Below, piece by piece: positions 54,163-63,364 of a stretch of 64,000 bases of DNA. The stretch spans positions 186,001 to 250,000 of the forward strand of contig NZ_SOAP01000004.1 of the NCBI RefSeq assembly GCF_004364805.1, given 5' to 3'. Origin of the DNA: Pelagimonas phthalicica. GTDB taxonomy: Bacteria; Pseudomonadota; Alphaproteobacteria; Rhodobacterales; Rhodobacteraceae. Under the pieces are notes generated by a model that had not been told where the DNA came from, ran no database searches, and was given only the letters and a program-made list of their open reading frames with translations. Made by a program: the position numbers and the translations under genes. How positions within the stretch are numbered: position 1 is the stretch's first letter; each line of letters opens with the position of its first letter.

Positions 54163-54903
54163 TCAAAGAAATTGTTGGACTTTGGAAAGGTTTTTGAAAG
54201 CAAGAGTTCCCAGCCCTCCTACACCATTCTCGCGGATAGCACGATAGTCTTCGCGGCTTTTGCGGATGATCTTTTGCAGTGACGCATTGCTTTCTCCACC
54301 CACCCGCATTTTCACGAAAACCTCAGGGATATAGGCAAGGCGGATCTCGCCTTTGACCAAATACCGCAGCATGGCATCATAATCGGCAGCGATCCGGAAC
54401 GAGGTGTCATAAAGCCCCCATGTGTCGAAGACACTGCGCCGCAAATACAGGGTCGGATGGGGTGGCATCCAACCGCGTTTCAGCTTGCTTTGATGATAGT
54501 CACCAGACCGCCATTTTCGAATGACCTTCTGGATGTCATCAGCAGCCACATAATCCAGATCGCCATAAACGCCGTCAATTTCCGGGTCTTCCATGACCTT
54601 TGCGACCTTAGACAAGATCGAGGACGAGGCAAACAGATCATCCGAATGCATCAGCCCGACCACATCCCCTGTCGTCCGCGCTATGCCCTTGTTGATCCCA
54701 TCGTAGATACCGCCATCTCTTGCGCTTTCCAGGCTGACATCCGCCCCGGCAACCGCCTTGATCGCCTCCAACGTGCCATCGCGTGACCCGCCGTCCTGAA
54801 TGACGTGTTCAACGCTGCCGTAATCCTGAGAAGCAACACTGGCCACAGCCTCTGCGACTGTGTTTTCACGATTGAAAACAGCTGTAACAACTGAAATTTT
54901 CAA
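54163..54903 (-). CDS. Glycosyltransferase family 2 protein
   Basis: A 247-residue GT-A enzyme with the N-terminal KISVVTAVFNRENTVAEAV, QDGGSRDGT and the metal-binding LMHSDDLFA. It resembles WcaE-like transferases of capsule loci. The start is taken as TTG 54903, next to another TTG, because the conserved fold begins there and AGGGG lies upstream; no ATG is nearby. It heads the minus-strand gmd-fcl operon and lies 6 bases upstream of gmd. Confidence 0.84.
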   Translation of the reverse strand: MKISVVTAVFNRENTVAEAVASVASQDYGSVEHVIQDGGSRDGTLEAIKAVAGADVSLESARDGGIYDGINKGIARTTGDVVGLMHSDDLFASSSILSKVAKVMEDPEIDGVYGDLDYVAADDIQKVIRKWRSGDYHQSKLKRGWMPPHPTLYLRRSVFDTWGLYDTSFRIAADYDAMLRYLVKGEIRLAYIPEVFVKMRVGGESNASLQKIIRKSREDYRAIRENGVGGLGTLAFKNLSKVQQFL

Positions 54904-55172
54904 CAAGGCAAAGCCCCTGAGAATGAATATGAGACAACGCCGCTTCGATGGCAGGTCTCCCCGTTGTAAACAAGGTCTTTTTGGCGAGAGATACGGCAAT
55001 GGGTGAAAATTTGTGCGCTTTGATAAATCTCTGTCCCTTTCGCCAGCAACTCGGGCGGAATTGCGCAGATCGCGACCAGATTTCAAACGGCCCCGCCTGT
55101 ACAAGCAGCATCCTTGAATTCACAGGCAGAGCTAGGTAGACCAACGGCGAAATTTCACTAAAGGCAGTTTTC

Positions 55173-56225
55173 ATGCACATTGCTCTTGTCGGGTACATGT
55201 TTGGGGATGGCGGCATCCAAACCCATACAGACACTCTTGCCCAAGGCTTGGCCCAAAAGGGGCACGAGGTGAAGGTGATTACACCTGCGGAAATGGCCAA
55301 CCATAAAGGCGACCCAATCACCGCCAACGGCTATGAAATCATTGTTCAATCGGGTCTCAAGGATGCTTTGGGCGGCTTTGGTCTGCGCGGTTGGGCCGAG
55401 GCCATGGTCGTCGCGGGCACCGGCTGGAACAGCATGATCGGTACGCTCAGAAGCGGTCCAAACTGCCGCAAGATCTTTTTCGAAGTCATGAGCGGCAAAC
55501 CGGGCGGTGCCAAAGACCCCCGTCGCCTTGTTCACCTCGGGTTTGACGCGATTGTCGGTCAGGGCAAACCGGTCGAAGACCGCTTTTGCAAGGAATTCAA
55601 ATGGAACGGTCCACGCTGCACCATTGCTGCGCTTCCCGGTGAACTGGCCCTGCCTCAAGTGAATGAAACCCCACCAGCCGGGGATAAACCGCTGCGCTTT
55701 GCCCATTTTGGGCGCTTGGCGCGACACAAGAATGTGTCGCTACTGGTCGAGCAATGGGACGCCTATGGCGAAGGCGCAACGCTGGATATCTGGGGCGGCG
55801 GGGAAGATGCCGACCACCTGAAAGACCTCATCGCCCAGAAAGGTCTGGGCGACCAGATCAAGCTCAAAGGCCGCTACCCAAGCGGTGACGCCTATTCTCA
55901 GCTTCTGACCGAATATGACCTGACCCTGCTTCCGACCATCGGCGAGGAAGGCGCGCCTTTGGTCTTGCTGGAATCCATGGCCTGCGGCGTGCCCTTTGTT
56001 GCCAATGGTGTTGGCGGCATTCCGGATTACACCAATCAGGATTGCAGCGTGACCAGCAAAGGGATCGACGAATTCATGCCGTTGTTACAAGAAATGATTG
56101 CGCGCATTCGCACCCAAGGCATCAATCGCCCGCGCATTCAGAACTTCTATGCAAACACCTTTTCGCCCAGCGTCCTGACGGATCGCTGGGAGGCGTATTT
56201 GAGCGAACAAGTGGCCCTGAATTAA
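55173..56225 (+). CDS. Glycosyltransferase family 4 protein
   Basis: A 350-residue GT-B enzyme. The N-terminus has a Gly loop (FGDGGIQTHTDTLAQGLA), the junction LRFAHFGRLARHKNVSLLV, and the donor site EEGAPLVLLESMACGVPFV. It is the first gene of a plus-strand unit with an acyltransferase and UDP-glucuronate 4-epimerase. The 270-base divergent gap before it (54904-55172) presumably holds promoters for both directions, but no clear motif was identified. Confidence 0.86.
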   Translation: MHIALVGYMFGDGGIQTHTDTLAQGLAQKGHEVKVITPAEMANHKGDPITANGYEIIVQSGLKDALGGFGLRGWAEAMVVAGTGWNSMIGTLRSGPNCRKIFFEVMSGKPGGAKDPRRLVHLGFDAIVGQGKPVEDRFCKEFKWNGPRCTIAALPGELALPQVNETPPAGDKPLRFAHFGRLARHKNVSLLVEQWDAYGEGATLDIWGGGEDADHLKDLIAQKGLGDQIKLKGRYPSGDAYSQLLTEYDLTLLPTIGEEGAPLVLLESMACGVPFVANGVGGIPDYTNQDCSVTSKGIDEFMPLLQEMIARIRTQGINRPRIQNFYANTFSPSVLTDRWEAYLSEQVALN

Positions 56226-56252
56226 CCCCGCCGGAACATCGAAAGTGCTGAC

Positions 56253-56819
56253 ATGATACCTGCCATCTGGAAAATCAAAGGCACCGTGCTGCGCTGGTCC
56301 TGTCCGCTCTTCTTCAAATCCATCGGGCGAGGCACTTTGTTTACAGGTCGTGTCCGCCTGCCGATGCCGTTTCGCAATATCGAGATCGGGCAAAACTGTA
56401 TGATCGGCCACGATGTCTATTTCCAGACCGGGCGCGATTCGACAGTCAGCTTGGGGGATGAGGTCAGTATCAATAGCGGTGGCCATGTCATCGCAAGCGA
56501 ACGGATTTCGATTGGCAGCAATGTTGCCATTGGCGAATTCGTCTCAATCCGCGATCAGGACCACAAGTTTCGCCCCGATACAGGCGTGCGCGGGCAAGGG
56601 TTCACCGTGGCCCCCGTCGAAATCAGCGACAATGTCTGGATCGGCAGAGGGGTCTATATCGGCCCCGGCAGCAAGATCGGGTCAGGCAGCATCGTCGCCG
56701 CGAATTCGGTTGTTCATGGGGAGTTTCCGCCAAACAGCCTGATTGCCGGCGCACCCGCAACGGTCCGCCGCACCATCAACCCGGATGGCAGCCGCTCTGC
56801 TCCGGAACCTTCTAACTGA
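56253..56819 (+). CDS. Left-handed beta-helix acyltransferase (WbbJ-like)
   Basis: A 188-residue hexapeptide-repeat transferase. Repeats cover about 45-165 (IEIGQNCMIGHDVYF to IGSGSIVAANSVV). A loop with IRDQDHKFRP carries the likely catalytic His. It is probably a second O-acetyltransferase of the polysaccharide. It begins 27 bases after the preceding transferase gene. Confidence 0.85.
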   Translation: MIPAIWKIKGTVLRWSCPLFFKSIGRGTLFTGRVRLPMPFRNIEIGQNCMIGHDVYFQTGRDSTVSLGDEVSINSGGHVIASERISIGSNVAIGEFVSIRDQDHKFRPDTGVRGQGFTVAPVEISDNVWIGRGVYIGPGSKIGSGSIVAANSVVHGEFPPNSLIAGAPATVRRTINPDGSRSAPEPSN

Positions 56820-56968
56820 ATCCTTTCGCCACTGCACCCGGCCCAATCTTGCCGATTGCCACCATCAAACGCCCGGTCACAGGCGATCTCTAACATTTCC
56901 CAGCACGCATCCCTTGCACAACAAGACAAAGCCCGGCAAAGCAGGCACATTAGCTATCAGGAGCTCCC

Positions 56969-57982
56969 ATGGCGCGCATTTTCATCACCGGAACGGCAGG
57001 CTTTATCGGTTTTCACCTGGCCCAGCTTTTGCTGAGCGAGGGCCATGTCGTGCACGGTCTGGATGGAATGACCGATTACTATGATGTCGACCTGAAGAAG
57101 CGCCGCCACGCGATCCTGCTGCAATCCCCCAACTTCCAGATGACCGAAGCCATGCTGGAAGATTGCCCAGCCGTGGACAAGGCCATTGATGCCTGCGCCC
57201 CGGATTACATCGTGCATCTCGCGGGTCAGGCCGGGGTGCGCTATTCGCTGGAAAACCCGCGCGCTTATGTGGATGCCAATGTCACCGGCACCTTCAACAT
57301 CATGGAGGCCGCCCGCCGCCACAAGGTCAAACACCTGATGATGGCCTCGACCTCGTCGGTCTATGGGGCCAATACCGACATGCCTTTTGCCGAGACGGAT
57401 AAGGCGGACACGCCGATGACGATCTATGCCGCCACCAAAAAGGCGACAGAGGCAATGGGCCATTCCTATGCTCATCTCTACGACCTCCCCACAACCATGT
57501 TCCGGTTCTTTACGGTTTATGGTCCCTGGGGACGCCCCGATATGGCCTATTTCAAATTCGTCAACGCCATCCTGAACGGCAAAGCGATTGACGTTTACAA
57601 TCACGGCGAAATGCAGCGCGATTTCACCTATGTCACCGACCTCGTGCGCGCCATTCGCCTGTTGATGCTTGATGCCGCGCCCGAGCGCCCGGCAGACCGT
57701 CAGGTGCCCGAGGGCGACAGCCTCTCGCCCGTTGCCCCGTTCCGCGTTGTGAATATCGGCAATTCAAAATCGGAACGGCTGCTGGACTTTATCGAAGCCA
57801 TCGAAGACGCCCTTGGCATGAAGGCGACCCGCAACATGATGGAGATCCAGCCCGGCGATGTCCCCGCCACCTGGGCCAATGCCGAGCTGCTGGAACGCCT
57901 GACCCAATACCGCCCGCAAACCGATATGCGCGACGGTGTGAAACAGTTTGTCGCCTGGTATCGGGACTACTATCAGGTTTGA
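56969..57982 (+). CDS. UDP-glucuronate 4-epimerase
   Basis: A 337-residue extended SDR that interconverts UDP-glucuronate and UDP-galacturonate. The NAD motif is GTAGFIGFHLA. The active site is in STSSVYGAN and YAATKKATEAM, and FRFFTVYGPWGRPDMA is a signature of this epimerase group (LpsL/CapI). AGGAG precedes the ATG. It closes the polysaccharide locus. Together with the UXS gene it implies that UDP-glucuronate is a branch point for two sugars. Confidence 0.92.
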   Translation: MARIFITGTAGFIGFHLAQLLLSEGHVVHGLDGMTDYYDVDLKKRRHAILLQSPNFQMTEAMLEDCPAVDKAIDACAPDYIVHLAGQAGVRYSLENPRAYVDANVTGTFNIMEAARRHKVKHLMMASTSSVYGANTDMPFAETDKADTPMTIYAATKKATEAMGHSYAHLYDLPTTMFRFFTVYGPWGRPDMAYFKFVNAILNGKAIDVYNHGEMQRDFTYVTDLVRAIRLLMLDAAPERPADRQVPEGDSLSPVAPFRVVNIGNSKSERLLDFIEAIEDALGMKATRNMMEIQPGDVPATWANAELLERLTQYRPQTDMRDGVKQFVAWYRDYYQV

Positions 57983-58007
57983 ACAACTCGCCCGTGGCAG
58001 CGGTGAC

Positions 58008-59165
58008 CTAGGACACTGCGAACGTGTCGTTCACCTGCAACAGCAGATCGAGGCACCGAGACAGCTGGTCAATATCCAAAAACTCGTTGGCTTTATGCGC
58101 TTGCTCAATGCTACCCGGGCCACAAACGACCACATCCATCCCCAGCTGTTGAAAGATCCCGGCCTCGGTCCCAAAGGGCACCAAACCGCTTGAATTCGCC
58201 CCGGTGAGCCGCATCAGCAAGTCTTTGGTGGCATTCTGTTTTACCGGCTCCAGTCCGGCAACCTCTCCGATAACCTCAGTCTCGATCCCGGCACCGGGAC
58301 AACCCCGCTGCATTGCAGGCAACAGCTCCTTTTCGACAAAATCCGCGATCTGCTCTTTGACAAAAACCGCATCAGACGGCTGAACCGGGCGCATTTCCCA
58401 ATCAAGCTGCGCTTTGGGGGGAATGACGTTGTGAACCTTGCCGCCATTTAACGCGCCAATGTTCAGGGTCGTCCAAGGCGGGTCAAAGGGGCCATCCTGA
58501 GGCGCGCGGGCCTTTAGCGCCTCGCGCAGCTCCAATAGCTTTGCAGTATAGCGCACCGCGTATTCCACAGCATTGACGCCCAAATCCGGGGCCGAGCCAT
58601 GTCCCTCCAATCCGCGAAACCGGGTTGTGTATTCAAAGCACCCTTTATGCCCGTCAATCACCTGCATCATGGTTGGTTCGCCAACAATCGCCATGGCGGG
58701 CCGCAGGTCATATCGGGCGAGGGACTGCGCCAAATGCCCTGCCCCGACACATCCGGTTTCCTCGTCATAGGTAAAGGCATAATGGATCGGGCGGCTGCGC
58801 GGCGTGGCGGCGAAACGCGGGGCCATCGCTAGGCTGGCCGCCAGAAACCCCTTCATGTCACAGGTGCCGCGCCCATATAGCCGCCCGTCGCGCTCGACCA
58901 TGTCAAACGGGTCACTTGCCCAATCCTGATCCACCACCGGCACGACATCGCAATGCCCCGAAAGAACCAAACCGCCATCCACCTCGGGCCCCAGAGTGGC
59001 AAACAGATTGGCCTTGGCCCCGGTCGGATCATGCCAGATCTCAACCCGTGCGCCGACATCCTCAAGATAGGCGGCAATATAGGCGACCATCTCAAGGTTG
59101 CTGTCGACCGAAACGGTTGGAAAAGCGATCAGATCGGCAAGGATGCGTTTTGCCTCGTCCAGCAT
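58008..59165 (-). CDS. M20 family deacetylase, ArgE-like
   Basis: A 385-residue zinc hydrolase of the acetylornithine deacetylase group. Metal and catalytic motifs are intact: LSGHCDVVPV, GRGTCDMKGF, DEETGCVGA, VGEPT and the late His in EQAHKANEF. ArgE hydrolyses N-acetylornithine, and relatives act on other N-acyl amino acids. It stands 3 bases downstream of the ectoine-hydrolase-like gene and in operon with an aminotransferase. Its true substrate may therefore be an N-acetyl diamino acid such as N-acetyl-diaminobutyrate. That is inference from context. Confidence 0.86.
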   Translation of the reverse strand: MLDEAKRILADLIAFPTVSVDSNLEMVAYIAAYLEDVGARVEIWHDPTGAKANLFATLGPEVDGGLVLSGHCDVVPVVDQDWASDPFDMVERDGRLYGRGTCDMKGFLAASLAMAPRFAATPRSRPIHYAFTYDEETGCVGAGHLAQSLARYDLRPAMAIVGEPTMMQVIDGHKGCFEYTTRFRGLEGHGSAPDLGVNAVEYAVRYTAKLLELREALKARAPQDGPFDPPWTTLNIGALNGGKVHNVIPPKAQLDWEMRPVQPSDAVFVKEQIADFVEKELLPAMQRGCPGAGIETEVIGEVAGLEPVKQNATKDLLMRLTGANSSGLVPFGTEAGIFQQLGMDVVVCGPGSIEQAHKANEFLDIDQLSRCLDLLLQVNDTFAVS

Positions 59166-59168
59166 GAC

Positions 59169-60353
59169 CTACCCCTTTCGAAACAGCCTGCGCTCAACAT
59201 CGCAAAGCGGCTCTGCCGCCCCGCTCTCAGTGATCAGAATGCTCTCGGTTGTCTCTAACCCCCAGCTCTCCATCCACAGTGCGGGCATAAAGTGAAACAC
59301 CATGCCGGGCTGCAAAACAGTGCTGTCCTCACTTCGGATCGAGGCCGTGCGCTCGCCCCAATCGGGCGGATAGCTCAGGCCAACCGGATAGCCCATGCGC
59401 CCTGATCGTTCGATCCCGTATTGGGCCAGAACATCCATAAAGGCCTGGGCAATGTCACAGGTGCGATTGCCGGCCCGCGCCGCATTCAGCCCTGCTTCGA
59501 TCCCCTTCAGCTGCGCCTCTTCGGCACGCCGCATGTCATCGGGCGGTGTGCCCAGAAACACCGTGCGCGACAAGGGCGCGTGATACCGGCGGTAACATCC
59601 CGACAGTTCAAAAAACGTCGCTTCACCGTCGCGCATCGGGCGGCCGTCCCATGTCAGATGGGCGGCCGTTGCATCCAATCCTGACGGAGTCAGCGGCACA
59701 ATCGCCGGGTAATCACCCCAATCCTCATCCACCCCGGTGATCCCTGCATGCATGATATCCGCAACCAACTCATTCTTGCGCAGCCCCGGCTCCGCGCGCT
59801 CAATGGCGCAGCGCATCACCTTGCCCGTGATCCGCGCCGCCTTGCGCATAAAGGCGATCTCTTCGCCCGATTTCACCAGCCGTTGCCAATTGACCAAGGC
59901 GGTCGCGTCCTGAAACGAGGCTTCGGGCAATTCCTCAGTCAGCACAGCATGGGCCTTGGCGGAATAGTAATAATTCTCCATCTCAACGCCGATGCGCGCG
60001 CGTTCGAACCCGCGCGCTTTCAGCTGCTCCGCCAGATCTTGCATCGGGTGGATCTCGGTCGACTGAACATAGTGGTCGCCGTAGCCAAGGATATTGCCGT
60101 GATCCATCCAACAGGTGCGACGCCCGCCCATCATATCCATGTAGCGGCCCCACCAGATCGGTTCGCCCTCCATCGTCAGGATCACCCCCTGATGGACATA
60201 AAAGGACCAACCGTCATAGCCGGTCAGCCAGGCCTGATTGGACGGGTCGGTGACAAAGATCACATCAAGCCCAGCCTTGGCCATGGCCTCACGCGTTGCG
60301 CTGATGCGGCGTTGGTATTCCGCTGCGCTAAAGGCTGCGTTGTTCTGCGTCAT
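59169..60353 (-). CDS. doeA: Ectoine hydrolase-like M24 (creatinase-fold) protein
   Basis: A 394-residue pita-bread-fold protein. The N-terminal DPSNQAWLTGYDGWSFYVHQ and the C-terminal GLSYPPDWGERT are hallmarks of the DoeA/EutD ectoine hydrolase group. The five metal ligands of true M24 aminopeptidases are not conserved (FFELSGCYRRYHAPLSRT replaces the Asp-rich site), as in creatinase. DoeA opens the ectoine ring to N-acetyl-diaminobutyrate. The usual partner DoeB is not in the window; an M20 deacetylase follows instead. It lies 11 bases downstream of the aminotransferase gene. Confidence 0.82.
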   Translation of the reverse strand: MTQNNAAFSAAEYQRRISATREAMAKAGLDVIFVTDPSNQAWLTGYDGWSFYVHQGVILTMEGEPIWWGRYMDMMGGRRTCWMDHGNILGYGDHYVQSTEIHPMQDLAEQLKARGFERARIGVEMENYYYSAKAHAVLTEELPEASFQDATALVNWQRLVKSGEEIAFMRKAARITGKVMRCAIERAEPGLRKNELVADIMHAGITGVDEDWGDYPAIVPLTPSGLDATAAHLTWDGRPMRDGEATFFELSGCYRRYHAPLSRTVFLGTPPDDMRRAEEAQLKGIEAGLNAARAGNRTCDIAQAFMDVLAQYGIERSGRMGYPVGLSYPPDWGERTASIRSEDSTVLQPGMVFHFMPALWMESWGLETTESILITESGAAEPLCDVERRLFRKG

Positions 60354-60364
60354 GTCATTCCCCC

Positions 60365-61738
60365 TTAGCCAAGCACTGTTTTCACAGCGCGTGTTGTTGC
60401 TTCGACGATTTGATCCGCCTCTCCCTTGGTCAGGCAGAAAGGCGGGGCAAATCCCAGAATATCCCCCTGCGGCATGGCCCGCGCGATAACGTTGCTTTGC
60501 TCCAACAGGGCTGCCGCGATTTGCGGGCCGATCTTGTCCTGGGCGTCAAAAAAGGCGCGACCATCCTTGTCGCGAACAAACTCCACTGCCGCCAACAGGC
60601 CTTCGCCGCGCACATCCCCGACATGAGGGTGATCGCCCAGCGCATCCGTCAAGGCCGCGTTGAGATAGGCCCCAACCTCGCCCGCATTTTCAACAAGGTT
60701 CAACTGATCCAACAGCCTTAGATTGGCGACACCCGCCGCTGCGCCAATCGGGTGGGCGGAATAAGTCCAGCCATGCCCGATGGCCCCGTTTTCATCCGTG
60801 CCTTGTTCGAGGATCTTCCAGATCTTATCCGAGACAATAGACCCCGACAAAGGCGCATAGGCCGAGGTCAGGCCTTTGGCGATTGTCATGAAATCTGGCC
60901 GCAACCCGTAATGGTCAGAGCCAAACATGCTGCCTAGACGACCAAAACCGGTCACCACTTCGTCAGCCACCAGCCAGATATCGTGCTTGTCCAGAACCGC
61001 CTGAATGGCCGACCAATAGCCTTTGGGTGGAGGCACGATCCCTCCGGTGCCCAAAACCGGTTCACCGATAAAGGCGGCAATGGTATCGGCCCCTTCTCGT
61101 TCGATCAGCGCCTCCAGCGAGGCTACGCATTGCGCGACAAAGGCCTCTTCGCTTTGACCGGGATCGGAGCGGCGAAAGTAATAAGGCGCATCGGTATGGA
61201 CCACCTGCGCCAGCGGCAGGTCGAACTTGTTGTGAAACAGCTCAAGCCCGGTCAGCGAACCGGTCATCAACCCCGACCCGTGATAGCCGCGCCACCGCGA
61301 GATAATCTTTTTCTTTTCAGGCCGCCCGAGAATGTTGTTGCAATACCAAATCAACTTGATGTTGGTTTCATTCGCATCCGACCCGGACAACCCGAAATAG
61401 ACCTTGGACATATGATCAGGCGCGCGGTCGAGGATCATTTTGGCGAGGGTGATCGACGCCTCGGTCCCATGCCCGACATAGGAATGGTAATAGGCCAGCT
61501 CTTTGGCCTGTTCCGCGATCGCCTCAGCGATTTCCGGGCGGCCATAGCCGACATTGACACAATAAAGACCGGCAAAGGCATCCAACAGCCTGTTGCCATC
61601 CCGGTCCTGAATGTGACACCCCGAACCGCCCGTCACCACCCGCTGCGCAAGGTCTCCGCGCGCAAAATCGGCAAGATGCGTTGACGGGTGGAAAAAGCTG
61701 TCGCGATCCCATTGGGCAAGTTGATCATTGTGAAGCAT
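60365..61738 (-). CDS. Class III PLP-dependent aminotransferase
   Basis: A 457-residue omega-type transaminase. The PLP site is seen in LSGSDANETNIKL, the Asp in LVADEVVTGFGRLG, and the Schiff-base Lys in TIAKGLTSAYAPL. The group includes putrescine, beta-alanine and diaminobutyrate transaminases. I chose the ATG at 61738 (MLHNDQLAQWD); the open frame runs further without support. In this cassette it may convert diaminobutyrate to aspartate semialdehyde, matching ectoine breakdown, though a polyamine substrate is also possible. The 267-base gap upstream has a terminator for the TRAP genes. Confidence 0.86.
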   Translation of the reverse strand: MLHNDQLAQWDRDSFFHPSTHLADFARGDLAQRVVTGGSGCHIQDRDGNRLLDAFAGLYCVNVGYGRPEIAEAIAEQAKELAYYHSYVGHGTEASITLAKMILDRAPDHMSKVYFGLSGSDANETNIKLIWYCNNILGRPEKKKIISRWRGYHGSGLMTGSLTGLELFHNKFDLPLAQVVHTDAPYYFRRSDPGQSEEAFVAQCVASLEALIEREGADTIAAFIGEPVLGTGGIVPPPKGYWSAIQAVLDKHDIWLVADEVVTGFGRLGSMFGSDHYGLRPDFMTIAKGLTSAYAPLSGSIVSDKIWKILEQGTDENGAIGHGWTYSAHPIGAAAGVANLRLLDQLNLVENAGEVGAYLNAALTDALGDHPHVGDVRGEGLLAAVEFVRDKDGRAFFDAQDKIGPQIAAALLEQSNVIARAMPQGDILGFAPPFCLTKGEADQIVEATTRAVKTVLG

Positions 61739-61930
61739 GGGCTTCCCTTTCTGACAAAGGCGGCGACCCGCCTGTTTCGTGAAAGGAGCCTGATGCACGC
61801 AACAAACCACCATGGTTTGACCCGAGCAGATCGGCTCCGCTCAACCAGACAGCAGCGCGCAATGCCTTTATTGTCAGGGTGTGCAAATCCAGCCATGAAA
61901 TGGTTTCAAACGCAATACCAATTTGGCCAG

Positions 61931-61958
61931 AAAAAGGGGCGGTTACAAAACCGCCCCT
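61931..61958 (-). terminator. Rho-independent terminator of the TRAP genes
   Basis: AGGGGCGGTT (61935-61944) and AACCGCCCCT (61949-61958) pair over 10 bases around ACAA. On the minus strand it ends in a T run (AAAAA on the plus strand at 61931-61935). It lies 48 bases beyond the DctM stop, so the aminotransferase operon is transcribed separately or by read-through. Confidence 0.9.
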
Positions 61959-62005
61959 CATACCGCTTAAACTACGTGCTTTTCGATCAAATCGCGATAC
62001 CCAAC

Positions 62006-63364
62006 CTACCTGTTCGGCAACAGGATCAGGGCAAGGTCAGGCACCAGCGACACCAGGAACCACACGCCAATCAACGCAACGAGATAAGGCACCGTGTAGC
62101 GCAGCAGGCGGAAATACGGGACACCCGTCACCCCCGAGGCCACATAGAGGTTCAACCCATAGGGCGGGGTAATGAACCCGATTGATGCGCCGACCAGGAA
62201 AATGACCGAGAAATGGATCGGATCAATTCCAACCGAGGCCGCAATCGGGGCCAAAATCGGGGCCAGGATGATCGTAACCGGCAGGCTTTCCAAAACCATG
62301 CCGGAAAAGAAAACAATCATCATGGAGGTGAACAGCACCGCGTAATACCCCCCCATCGAGGTCACGAAATCACCAATCGTCTGCTGCGCACCAAGCAACG
62401 ACAGGATCTGCTGCATCACCACCGAAACGGCGATCAGCGGGGCCAGAATACCGCTGATTTGCGCGGACCGCACAACAATCGACGGGATTTGCGGAATGGT
62501 GAACCCTTCGACGACAAACATCTCGGCAAAGCTTTTCTCAGACAGCGGTTTGTTGCGATCCGAGCCCATGATCTTGTTCAGCGGATAGCTGACCAGCCCC
62601 GCGATCACACAGAAACCAACGGTCACACCCGCCGCCTCGGTCGGAGAGAATTTGCCCGTGTAAATCCCCCACAGAACCAGCCCGATGGCAAAGAAACCCA
62701 GCCAGGCTCCAAAGGCGGTTTTCAGGATACGGTTCAGGTTCAGGGGGATCAGGTGCCCCCAGCCATTGATCCGGCAGATGATCCAACAGGCCAGTTGCAT
62801 GCCGATGACCATCAATGCGCCGGGCAGGATGCCCGCGACAAAAAGATCCGAGATCGGCAGGTTCAGCAAAAAGCCATAGACAATAAAGATGATCGACGGC
62901 GGAATGATGATCCCAACCGTTCCACCAGCAGCTGCCGTCGCCGCCGAGAACCGCTCGTCATAGCCGCCCTTGACCATTTCAGGATGCAGCATCGAACCAA
63001 TGGTGGCCGTGGTCGCCGAGTTGGAGCCGGAAATCGCGGCAAAGAGACCGCAAGCCCCCAATGACGCCATCGCCAACCCGCCCCTCAACCAGCCCAGACA
63101 GGCATAGGCAAAATCCGATAACCTTCGCGCAATCCCCGATTGGTTGATCAAATCCCCGGTCAGAATGAACAGCGGCATCGCCAACAGGGCAAAGCCCTTG
63201 TTGAACACATTCATCAGCTCCGCCCCCATATTGTCCAGGGTCAGGCCCAGGACAAAGGAACAGCCCAGAACCCAATAGGCGATCACCAGAAACACCGGCA
63301 CGCCCAGCATGAACAGCAGCGTGACCCCAAGAGAGATCAGCGTAACCCAAGTTCCGTCAGTCAT
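62006..63364 (-). CDS. TRAP transporter large permease (DctM-type)
   Basis: A 452-residue membrane protein with about 12 helices, the transport subunit of a tripartite periplasmic transporter. Family features include AMPLFILTGDLINQSGIARRL near the N-terminus, GSNSATTATIGSMLHPEM, and GFITPPYGLNLYVASGVTG near the end. It moves small acids or zwitterions with sodium. Its start overlaps the stop of the small permease by one base. The position before the M24/aminotransferase cassette suggests uptake of its substrate. Confidence 0.93.
   Translation of the reverse strand: MTDGTWVTLISLGVTLLFMLGVPVFLVIAYWVLGCSFVLGLTLDNMGAELMNVFNKGFALLAMPLFILTGDLINQSGIARRLSDFAYACLGWLRGGLAMASLGACGLFAAISGSNSATTATIGSMLHPEMVKGGYDERFSAATAAAGGTVGIIIPPSIIFIVYGFLLNLPISDLFVAGILPGALMVIGMQLACWIICRINGWGHLIPLNLNRILKTAFGAWLGFFAIGLVLWGIYTGKFSPTEAAGVTVGFCVIAGLVSYPLNKIMGSDRNKPLSEKSFAEMFVVEGFTIPQIPSIVVRSAQISGILAPLIAVSVVMQQILSLLGAQQTIGDFVTSMGGYYAVLFTSMMIVFFSGMVLESLPVTIILAPILAPIAASVGIDPIHFSVIFLVGASIGFITPPYGLNLYVASGVTGVPYFRLLRYTVPYLVALIGVWFLVSLVPDLALILLPNR

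Noticed and set aside
59169-60353. Annotation as Xaa-Pro aminopeptidase
   Set aside because: The five metal ligands of M24 aminopeptidases are absent, and the sequence has the ectoine-hydrolase signature instead.
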